Below are positions 6,466 through 12,614 of a stretch of 15,400 nt of DNA, in pieces (positions within the stretch are counted from its first letter, which is position 1; the number at the start of each line of letters is the position of its first letter). The stretch spans positions 1 to 15,400 of the forward strand of contig CABSNA010000011.1 of NCBI GenBank assembly GCA_902478865.1, written 5' to 3'. This DNA is from an uncultured Collinsella sp. (lineage in GTDB: Bacteria > Actinomycetota > Coriobacteriia > Coriobacteriales > Coriobacteriaceae). The notes beneath the pieces are model-generated. The model was not told where the DNA came from. It saw nothing but the letters and a program-made list of their open reading frames with translations, and searched no databases. The translations under genes were made by a program, and so were the position numbers.

Positions 6466-9216
6466 ATGTCTGACAAGCGCCGTACCTTTGCCGTCATCGA
6501 CGGCAACTCGCTCATGCACCGCGCCTTCCACGCCGTGCCGCCCACCATGAACGCGCCGGACGGTCGTCCCACCAACGCGATCTTTGGCTTCCTGAACATG
6601 TTCCTCAAGATGATTGACGCCTTTAATCCCGACGGCGTTGTCGTGGCGTTTGACAAGGGCAAGCCGCGCGTGCGCATGGAGATGCTGCCGCAGTACAAGG
6701 CCCAACGCCCGCCCATGGACCCCGATCTGCACGCACAGTTTCCCATGATTAAGGAGCTGCTCGCCGCGCTCAACGTGCCGATTTTGCAGTCCGAGGGCTG
6801 GGAAGGCGATGACATCCTGGGCACTATGGCGCGTCTGGGCGAGCAGGCCGGCTGTGACATGCTGCTGGTGACCGGTGATCGCGATATGTATCAGCTCGTG
6901 ACCGAGCACGTCAACGTGGTCTCGACCCGCAAGGGCCTGTCCGACGTGGCGATCATGACGCCCGAGAGCGTGGACGATCTGTATCACGGCATCACGCCGG
7001 CGCTCGTGCCCGACTTTTATGGTCTGAAGGGCGACACGTCCGATAACATCCCCGGCGTGCCGGGCATCGGCCCCAAAAAGGCGAGCGCGCTCATTGCGCA
7101 GTACGGTAGCCTGGACGAGGTCATCGCACACGCCGATGAGGTCAAGGGCAAGATGGGCGAAAACCTGCGCGCACACATCGACGACGCGCTGCTGAGCCGT
7201 AAGGTGGCGACCATCCGCACCGATGCGCCCGTTGAGCTCGATTTTGAGTCGACGTCCTTCCCGGCGTTTTCTGCCGATGAGGTTTCCGCGGCGCTGGGTA
7301 CGCTTGGTATCACCGCTATGCAGAACCGTTTCTTGGCGCTGATCGGCGGCGAGGGCGGGGCTGCTGCTGCCTCCAGTGTGTTTGAGATACCTGCGATAGT
7401 TCGCGCAACCGCCGGCGATGCTGAGGCGCTTGGTGCCGTTGCGGCTGAGGTTTCCCGCGCGGTTGATGCCGGCGAGTGGGTCGCCGCCGTGGTGGACGAC
7501 GACAAGGAAGAGGGCGCGCTCTTTGGGCTGACGCGCACGCTGTGGCTGGCGACGTCCAAGGGCCTGTTCGCGCTCGAGGAGGGCGACAGCGATGCGGCGG
7601 TTGAGGTTGAGGGCTTTAACTTCGCCCACGGCGTGATTGCCGGCGTGCTCGCGCGCCTGTTTATGGAGGGCCGCGTGGCGAGCCCGGATATGAAGGCGCT
7701 GCTGCACGAGCTTTCGCCTATCGATTCCTCTGAGCCCGAGCTCATGGATCCGCTGGCAGTCGATTCCACGCGCATCTTCGATACCGTTGTTGCCGCCTAC
7801 CTGTTGGATTCCGATCGCTCCGAGTTCGATGAGGCATATCTTGCCGATACCTATCTGCAGATGGCGCTGCCTGCGGCGCGCGGCGCAGAGGGTGCTGGTG
7901 AGGACGCTCCGGCGCCTGCCGCTCGCACGGCGGCCTTGACGCTGGTGCTGGTCGCACCGCTGCGCGACCGCATGGCCCTCGAGAACGCCGCCAACGTGTT
8001 TGATGGCATCGAGATGCCGCTCGTGCCGGTACTTGCCAAGATGGAGCGCGCGGGCATGCTCGTGGATCCCGATCGCCTGCACAGCCTGTCCGAGGGCCTG
8101 GCGACCCAGATCACCGAGGTCGAGCGAAGCATTCGCGACCTTGCCGGTGACGAGACCTTTAATATTGGCAGCCCCATGCAGCTGTCGCACGTACTCTTTG
8201 ATGTGATGGGGCTTCCGACCAAGGGCCTCAAGAAGACTAAGCGCGGCTATTATTCGACCAATGCTAAGGTGTTGAGCGATCTTGCCCGCGACCACGAGAT
8301 CGTGCGCCTGATTTTGGACTGGCGTGAGAAGTCCAAGATTAAGTCGACCTATCTGGACACGCTAGGTCCGCTGCGCCGTGGTGACGGTCGTGTGCACACC
8401 ACGTACAACCAGACCATCACCGCGACGGGACGTTTGTCTTCGAGCGACCCCAATCTGCAAAACATTCCGACTCGCTCGGAGCTGGGGCGTACCGTCAAGA
8501 CGGCGTTTTCGGCAGGCGAGGGCAGCGTCTTTTTGGCGGTGGACTACTCGCAGATCGAGCTGCGCCTGCTCGCGCATCTTTCGGGTGATGAACATCTGGT
8601 ACGTGCCTTTAACGAGGGCGAGGACTTCCATGCCGAGACGGCCGCGCGTGTATTTGGCGTGCCGGTGTCCGAGGTGACACCCGACCTGCGCAGCCGCGCC
8701 AAGGCCGTGAACTTTGGCATCGTGTACGGCCAGCAGGCCTACGGTCTGTCGCAGTCGCTGCATATCTCGATGGCCGAGGCGCGCGACATGATCGACCGCT
8801 ACTACGAGGCCTATCCGGGCGTGCGCACGTTCCTCGACAACGTGGTGGCGCGTGCTAAGCAGACGGGCTACGCCGAGACCATGTACGGCCGCAGACGCCA
8901 TATTCCCGAGCTCAAGGCCAAAAATCCGCAGCTTCGCGGCTTTGGCGAACGCACGGCCATGAACCACCCCATGCAGGGCACCGCGGCCGACATCATCAAG
9001 ATCGCCATGGCCCGCGTAAGCCGCCGCTTGGAAGAAGAGGGCTTTGCCGCCCACATGATCCTGCAGGTACACGACGAACTGGACTTTGAGTGCCCCGTCG
9101 ACGAAGTCGAGCGCCTCACCGCCATGGTCCGTGACGTCATGGAGCACGTCGTAGACCTACGCGTACCCCTAATCGCCGAAGCCAGCACCGGCATAACCTG
9201 GGCCGACGCCAAATAG
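6466..9216 (+). CDS. polA: DNA polymerase I
   Basis: PolA fills gaps, removes RNA primers and serves in repair. The 916-residue protein has three regions. The 5'-nuclease (about 1-290) has VIDGN with Asp12, GWEGDDILG at 111-119, TGDRD at 136-140 and GLKGDTSDNIPGVPGIGPKK at 186-205. A middle 3'-5' exonuclease-like domain (about 310-520) looks inactive: the segment equal to the E. coli KYD motif reads KAL (410-412). The polymerase domain (about 520-916) has SDPNLQNIP, motif A DYSQIELR (693-700, Asp693), motif B KAVNFGIVYG (746-755, Phe750) and motif C VHDE (868-871, Asp870). ATG 6466 has GAGG eight bases upstream; the GTG at 6427 extends the frame by 13 codons with a poorly spaced site, so it is less likely. 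Confidence 0.97.
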   Translation: MSDKRRTFAVIDGNSLMHRAFHAVPPTMNAPDGRPTNAIFGFLNMFLKMIDAFNPDGVVVAFDKGKPRVRMEMLPQYKAQRPPMDPDLHAQFPMIKELLAALNVPILQSEGWEGDDILGTMARLGEQAGCDMLLVTGDRDMYQLVTEHVNVVSTRKGLSDVAIMTPESVDDLYHGITPALVPDFYGLKGDTSDNIPGVPGIGPKKASALIAQYGSLDEVIAHADEVKGKMGENLRAHIDDALLSRKVATIRTDAPVELDFESTSFPAFSADEVSAALGTLGITAMQNRFLALIGGEGGAAAASSVFEIPAIVRATAGDAEALGAVAAEVSRAVDAGEWVAAVVDDDKEEGALFGLTRTLWLATSKGLFALEEGDSDAAVEVEGFNFAHGVIAGVLARLFMEGRVASPDMKALLHELSPIDSSEPELMDPLAVDSTRIFDTVVAAYLLDSDRSEFDEAYLADTYLQMALPAARGAEGAGEDAPAPAARTAALTLVLVAPLRDRMALENAANVFDGIEMPLVPVLAKMERAGMLVDPDRLHSLSEGLATQITEVERSIRDLAGDETFNIGSPMQLSHVLFDVMGLPTKGLKKTKRGYYSTNAKVLSDLARDHEIVRLILDWREKSKIKSTYLDTLGPLRRGDGRVHTTYNQTITATGRLSSSDPNLQNIPTRSELGRTVKTAFSAGEGSVFLAVDYSQIELRLLAHLSGDEHLVRAFNEGEDFHAETAARVFGVPVSEVTPDLRSRAKAVNFGIVYGQQAYGLSQSLHISMAEARDMIDRYYEAYPGVRTFLDNVVARAKQTGYAETMYGRRRHIPELKAKNPQLRGFGERTAMNHPMQGTAADIIKIAMARVSRRLEEEGFAAHMILQVHDELDFECPVDEVERLTAMVRDVMEHVVDLRVPLIAEASTGITWADAK

Positions 9217-9249
9217 GGAAGCAGCCACAGATCCAAAGCAGCCAAACCA

Positions 9250-9282
9250 GAAGGGAGTCCCTTTCAGCAAGGAACTCCCTTC
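9250..9282 (+). terminator. Hairpin after polA
   Basis: GAAGGGAGT (9250-9258) pairs with ACTCCCTTC (9274-9282), and after one mismatch two more pairs extend the stem inward. No clean T run follows (CATCCATAATT), so it is either a weak intrinsic terminator or a 3'-end stabilising hairpin. It lies 33 bp after the polA stop. Confidence 0.55.
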
Positions 9283-9346
9283 ATCCATAATTATTCAGCT
9301 AAGTATCTAGACGCCAAGACACCATCTAGGCAAGCGAGTTAACGTA

Positions 9347-9472
9347 GCCATGCCCGGGGCCGGCCGTTTGATTTTTGTAGATTCCGCACGAGCCGAAGGC
9401 CACTTAATGTGGCCTTCGAGCGAGCCCAGGACCTGACCGAGCAAAAATCAAACGGCCGGCCCCGGGCATGGC
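9347..9472. repeat. 126-bp nested palindrome between convergent polA and HAD genes
   Basis: Bases 9347-9377 and 9442-9472 are exact inverted copies over 31 bp, including CCCGGGGCCGGCCG followed by TTTGATTTTTG. Inside the 64-bp spacer is a second perfect hairpin with 10-bp arms CGAAGGCCAC/GTGGCCTTCG (9394-9403, 9409-9418) and a 5-nt loop. The outer arm contains the self-palindromes CCCGGG and GGCCGGCC. The right arm ends 11 bp before the HAD stop codon. Arms this long and exact exceed an ordinary terminator; the element may be a bidirectional transcription stop, a MITE-like or palindromic repeat, or both. No clean target-site duplication is visible. Confidence 0.85.
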
Positions 9473-9483
9473 GACGAGATAGA

Positions 9484-10311
9484 TTAACGAGCCGCCAAGA
9501 TGGCGTCGATGAGTGTCAGTACGCCCCCGTCGTTGTTGCTCGGAATGCGCCACTTAGCATGCGCGTTCATATGCTCCTCGGCGTTGTCCACGATAAAGCT
9601 GTGGCCGACGCGCTCCAGCATGGGGATGTCGTTGTAGGTGTCGCCCACGGCGGCGGCATCGGCGATATCGATGCCCAGGTGCTCGCAAAGATGCGCGACG
9701 CCGGCGCCCTTGTCGACACCCAGGTTCATAAAGTCGATCCACTCGCGCCCGGCGTTGGTGACGTAGAGCTTGTCCGAGAACTCGGGGCTATAGGTCTCGC
9801 GGAAAGCGGGCTCGGCGTCGTAGCCGGGGAAGAAGACCGAAATCTTGTTGGACTCGAAATCAATGCCCTCAAAGCTGTCGACGTAGTTGATTGTGTTGTA
9901 GTAGACGCTGATCTCGTCGTGGTATTGATGGTCGCGGGCAAGCACGTAAAACTCGTCGAAGCAGCACAGGACGGGAACGGCGCGAGGATCCTCCGAGGCA
10001 CGGCTCAAGACCTGCTGGTACAGCTCCACGTCAATATTACTCTTATAGATATAGTTGCCGCGATAGATGACGCAGGCTCCGTTGTCGGGACAAAAGGCGA
10101 GGCGGTTCTTGATGCCCTCGAACATCTCCTCGAGCTTGGGGGCTGGACGTCCGCTAGCGGGGCAGAATACGATGCCGGCTTCGGCGAGCTTGTCCAGGCG
10201 CTCGTCGAGGCCTTGCGGCAGCACGCGCTCGTCGGTCAGCAGCGTTTTGTCCATGTCGACGGCGATGAGCTTAATGTTTCCGATATTGGCGTCCGATTCG
10301 TAAGTTTGCAT
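9484..10311 (-). CDS. Cof-type HAD-superfamily phosphatase (subfamily IIB)
   Basis: The 275-residue protein has the four HAD motifs: DMDKTLL (nucleophile Asp19, acid/base Asp21), PASGR with Ser53, Lys201 in VDKGAG, and GDTYNDIPML with Asp224 and Asp228. The cap between residues about 85 and 185 is of the C2B alpha/beta type used by Cof-like enzymes. These enzymes dephosphorylate small molecules such as sugar phosphates, nucleotides or cofactor intermediates; the substrate cannot be inferred. The DxDK variant of the usual DxDG occurs in this group. The start at 10311 has only a weak site (AAAGG at about nine bases) but gives the expected short lead to motif I. It converges on polA and diverges from the argG leader region. 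Confidence 0.9.
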   Translation of the reverse strand: MQTYESDANIGNIKLIAVDMDKTLLTDERVLPQGLDERLDKLAEAGIVFCPASGRPAPKLEEMFEGIKNRLAFCPDNGACVIYRGNYIYKSNIDVELYQQVLSRASEDPRAVPVLCCFDEFYVLARDHQYHDEISVYYNTINYVDSFEGIDFESNKISVFFPGYDAEPAFRETYSPEFSDKLYVTNAGREWIDFMNLGVDKGAGVAHLCEHLGIDIADAAAVGDTYNDIPMLERVGHSFIVDNAEEHMNAHAKWRIPSNNDGGVLTLIDAILAAR

Positions 10312-10454
10312 AAAAGCGAGCCTTTCGTTTCGAAATTGTTTCAGATGTTATAACCATCAACTCGTAGTCAGGCGTATTTTCGCAGGAACGCAGCGTATTT
10401 GCACTGCATTTCACAAACTAATGAAAAAACTTTTCAGAAATTTGAATTTGCCGC

Positions 10455-10482
10455 TTGTGCAGCGGGCACTTTATCGTAATAT
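10455..10482 (+). promoter_or_regulatory. Candidate promoter of the argG leader
   Basis: TTGTGC (10455-10460) and TAATAT (10477-10482) are separated by 16 bases in an AT-rich stretch upstream of the leader ORF. Each hexamer is an imperfect match. If used, the leader before argG would be about 375 nt. The upstream 10312-10454 stretch holds a loose direct repeat (GCGTATTT at 10372 and 10393) and the HAD promoter region. I see no convincing ARG-box operator. Confidence 0.35.
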
Positions 10483-10585
10483 AGCGAACATCGAAAACGG
10501 AGACGGCAAAATAGCCGCTTACCGAGAAAAAGGTACCGTTTACGATATTTGAATTGCGCCCGGCGATAGGTGAAAGGAGAGGCAG

Positions 10586-10660
10586 ATGCAGTTCGTAAAG
10601 ATCATCACTACTGCAGACAATGCCATCCGACGCCAGCGCGCAATTTCCCGACGACGATAA
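10586..10660 (+). CDS. Arginine-rich 24-residue leader peptide upstream of argG
   Basis: A 24-codon ORF starts at ATG 10586 behind an excellent ribosome-binding site (AAAGGAGAGG, 10573-10582) and ends with TAA at 10658. Its C-terminal part reads IRRQRAISRRR: six arginines in the last ten residues, with three CGA codons in a row directly before the stop. CGA is rarely used in the surrounding genes, which take CGC and CGT. The position, about 205 bp before the start of argG (arginine synthesis), strong translation signal and clustered regulated-amino-acid codons are the hallmarks of an attenuation leader peptide. It is probably translated for regulation rather than for a working product. Stalling in the Arg codons would alter the hairpins that follow. 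Confidence 0.78.
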   Translation: MQFVKIITTADNAIRRQRAISRRR

Positions 10661-10724
10661 CAATCGTCTCTGTCCGCATGGGGCGAATTGCCTCAACAGA
10701 GTCATTTTGAGGTCGTTGGGTTTT
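10653..10724 (+). promoter_or_regulatory. Candidate attenuator: competing hairpins after the arginine leader peptide
   Basis: Four pairings overlap. H1 is GACGAT/ATCGTC (10653-10658, 10663-10668), covering the last codons and stop. H2 is CTCTGT/ACAGAG (10668-10673, 10696-10701). H3 is CCTCAA/TTGAGG (10691-10696, 10707-10712), extendable outward with wobble pairs to about 10686-10717. H4 is CTCAAC/GTTGGG (10692-10697, 10715-10720), followed by TTTT. H2 overlaps the 5' arms of H3 and H4, so they are largely exclusive. A ribosome at the stop codon would cover the H2 5' arm and favour H3/H4 (termination). One stalled at the first Arg codons would leave H2 free (readthrough). This model is inference from pairing. 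Confidence 0.55.
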
Positions 10725-10771
10725 AGCACGACATTGCTGCATGTTTCTAGGGCATGTATGTGCTGATTTTT
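10725..10771 (+). terminator. Second terminator-like hairpin before argG
   Basis: AGCAC (10725-10729) pairs with GTGCT (10760-10764), and an inner ACAT/ATGT pairing extends it across a small internal loop. TTTTT follows at 10767-10771. It could be the real termination point of the attenuator or a second checkpoint. The stem is short and the loop large, so the call is tentative. Confidence 0.4.
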
Positions 10772-10865
10772 GCTATTTAACCTGATATTGCACGGTATAT
10801 GACCTTGAAATGACTTGCAACTGACCGATGTTCTAACTAGCTACCAAGGGCGAAAGGAAACAGCC

Positions 10866-12092
10866 ATGAGCAAGGAAAAAGTCGTTCTCGCATATTCCGG
10901 TGGTCTTGATACATCCGTATGTGTCAAATGGCTCCAGGACGAGAAGAATCTCGATGTCGTTTGTGTCTGCGGCAACGTGGGCCAGGAAGAGACCGGACTG
11001 GATGCCAAGAAGCAGAAGGCGCTCGACCTGGGCGTTCTCGATTGCCAGGTGCTCGACCTGCGCGACGAGTTCTCCGATGAGTTCCTGACTAAGGCCATCG
11101 CCGCCAACTCCATGTACGAGAACAAGTACCCGCTGCTCTCCGCCCTGTCTCGTCCGCTGCTTGCCAAGAAGCTCGTCGAGGTCGCTCACGAGTTTGGCGC
11201 GACCTACGTCGCCCACGGCTGCACCGGCAAGGGTAACGACCAGGTTCGTTTTGAGGCTGCCGTCAAGGCCCTCGACCCTGAGCTCAAGGTTATCGCCCCG
11301 GTGCGCGAGTGGGATCTGAAGTGCCGTCCCGACGAGGTCGCCTATGCCCACGCCCACAACGTGCCGGTTCCCGAGGGTGCCAACGATAACCCCTACTCCA
11401 TCGACGACAACCTGTGGGGTCGTGCCATTGAGTGCGGTCACCTGGAGGATCCCTGGAACGAGCCGCTCGACGACGCTTGGGTTATGACCAAGAACCCCGA
11501 GGACACGCCGGACACCCCGACCTACACCGAGATTGAGTTTGAGGCCGGCAAGCCCGTCGCCGTCGACGGCAAGAAGATGAAGCTCTCCGAGATCGTCATC
11601 GCCCTCAACAAGATCTCCGGCGACAATGGCTTTGGTCGCCTCGATCTGGTCGAGGATCGTCTGGTGGGCCTCAAGAGCCGTGAGTGCTATGAGGTTCCCG
11701 GAGCCCTGACGCTCATCACCGCCCACAAGGCGCTCGAGGACATCTGCGTCGAGGGCGATTTGCTCAAGACCAAGATCAAGCTCGAGCAGGATTGGGCCAC
11801 CGCCGTGTACAACGGCCAGTGGTACAGCCCGCTCAAAAACGCGCTCGATGCCTTTATGGCCGATACCCAGAAGTTCGTGACCGGCACTGTCCGTCTGAAG
11901 TTCTTTAAGGGCAACTGCCATGTCGTCGGCCGCAAGAGCCCCTTCAGCCTCTACGACTACGGTCTGGCTACCTACGACCGCGACACCACGTTTGACGAGA
12001 AGGCCGGTGCCGGTTTTATCGAGATCGATACGCTGTCGCTCAAGACGTGGGCAAAGGTCCAGGGCCCCAGCTCTGCTGCCGCCCAGGCCTAG
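10866..12092 (+). CDS. argG: Argininosuccinate synthase
   Basis: ArgG joins citrulline and aspartate using ATP to give argininosuccinate, the next-to-last step of arginine synthesis. The 408-residue protein starts with the N-type ATP pyrophosphatase loop AYSGGLDTS (residues 9-17) and has CGNVGQEE (35-42), YENKYPLLSALSRPL (84-98) and HGCTGKGNDQVRFE (117-130), all family signatures. Length is normal. The start at 10866 follows AAAGGA; the frame extends 17 codons further upstream but without a site. It is preceded by the arginine-rich leader ORF and hairpins and followed by a GC-rich terminator-like stem. argH lies 522 bp downstream on the same strand, separated by a small ORF. Confidence 0.98.
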   Translation: MSKEKVVLAYSGGLDTSVCVKWLQDEKNLDVVCVCGNVGQEETGLDAKKQKALDLGVLDCQVLDLRDEFSDEFLTKAIAANSMYENKYPLLSALSRPLLAKKLVEVAHEFGATYVAHGCTGKGNDQVRFEAAVKALDPELKVIAPVREWDLKCRPDEVAYAHAHNVPVPEGANDNPYSIDDNLWGRAIECGHLEDPWNEPLDDAWVMTKNPEDTPDTPTYTEIEFEAGKPVAVDGKKMKLSEIVIALNKISGDNGFGRLDLVEDRLVGLKSRECYEVPGALTLITAHKALEDICVEGDLLKTKIKLEQDWATAVYNGQWYSPLKNALDAFMADTQKFVTGTVRLKFFKGNCHVVGRKSPFSLYDYGLATYDRDTTFDEKAGAGFIEIDTLSLKTWAKVQGPSSAAAQA

Positions 12093-12245
12093 CGCCTCCT
12101 TCCCTTGGTATCCGCGCGGCCCATCCGCGTGATACATAACGGGCGCACGGGGTCCCTACCTTTCGTTATGCTTGCTGACACTTCTTAACATCGGTGGCCC
12201 CTACGTTCCGCCCGCATATATGATGCCGCGTCTGCGGCTGAGTCC

Positions 12246-12284
12246 GAGCCCCGCCGGGGTTGTCCGGCGGGGCTCCTTCTATCA
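12246..12284 (+). terminator. GC-rich terminator-like hairpin after argG
   Basis: A perfect 12-bp stem, GAGCCCCGCCGG with CCGGCGGGGCTC (12246-12257 and 12264-12275) with a 6-nt loop, is followed by a T-rich but interrupted tail (CTTCTATC). It lies 153 bp after the argG stop. Upstream are two lesser inverted repeats: a bulged stem at 12109-12134 and CATAACG/CGTTATG at 12135-12141 and 12164-12170. The strong stem suggests that argG transcripts mostly end here. Confidence 0.65.
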
Positions 12285-12325
12285 ATTTGGCGACTCTGCG
12301 CCTATATATATGAGGAGTATCCATT

Positions 12326-12496
12326 ATGTTCAATGCTATCGCGCATGCTTTACTTGCCCTCGCGCCCGAGTTCGACGCTGCAAGGGTCGAGGACGTCCCT
12401 ATGAGCCTGAAGGCCTGGATCGATGGTTCGCAGGGCAACATCCGGAGGGAGACGTTGGGCGCCAAGTGCATGGCGCGTCACTTCTTTGCAAATTAG
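12326..12496 (+). CDS. Small 56-residue ORF between argG and argH
   Basis: I do not recognise this product. The ATG at 12326 has GAGGAG eight bases upstream, and the frame ends with TAG at 12494-12496. The product begins with a short hydrophobic stretch (AIAHALLALAP), has an acidic middle (EFDAARVEDVP) and a basic second half ending in ARHFFAN. It has Trp31 and one Cys (Cys48). Most codons end in G or C like the neighbouring genes, which supports coding, though AGG and TTA appear. An AT-rich TATATATA lies just before the Shine-Dalgarno. It sits between a terminator-like stem and argH, so it may be a separate small protein or a leader ORF for argH. The signal is good for translation and silent on function. 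Confidence 0.5.
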   Translation: MFNAIAHALLALAPEFDAARVEDVPMSLKAWIDGSQGNIRRETLGAKCMARHFFAN

Positions 12497-12614
12497 CTAC
12501 ATGGCTCCGCACACGGTGGGGAATGTGTAAAACTAACGGTTGAAAAATCGCTTTAGCGATATGGCGCATTGCTTTGGGCGCTTGTTTTGGTATTTGGAGA
12601 AAGGGGACGGTTCC

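Noticed and set aside
6367..8295. 642-residue minus-strand open frame opposite polA
   Set aside because: It is an antisense shadow of GC-rich coding DNA, with Arg/His/Gly-rich content and no ribosome-binding site. It would also overlap the aminopeptidase/polA control region.
9339..9489. TTAACG on both sides of the 126-bp palindrome as a target-site duplication
   Set aside because: The right copy lies 12 bp from the arm and contains the HAD stop codon, and the left copy is not at the same distance. This is probably chance.
10369..10454. ARG-box operator for ArgR upstream of argG
   Set aside because: Only isolated TGAAT-like halves and a short TTTCA/TGAAA dyad are present; no paired 18-bp boxes could be read.
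10418..10729. 103-residue minus-strand open frame opposite the argG leader
   Set aside because: It begins with GTG without a ribosome-binding site, its codons are unlike the neighbours, and it is antisense to the better-supported leader ORF and hairpins.
10833..12137. 434-residue minus-strand open frame opposite argG
   Set aside because: argG is certain on the plus strand; this frame is its Gly/Val/Leu-rich mirror.
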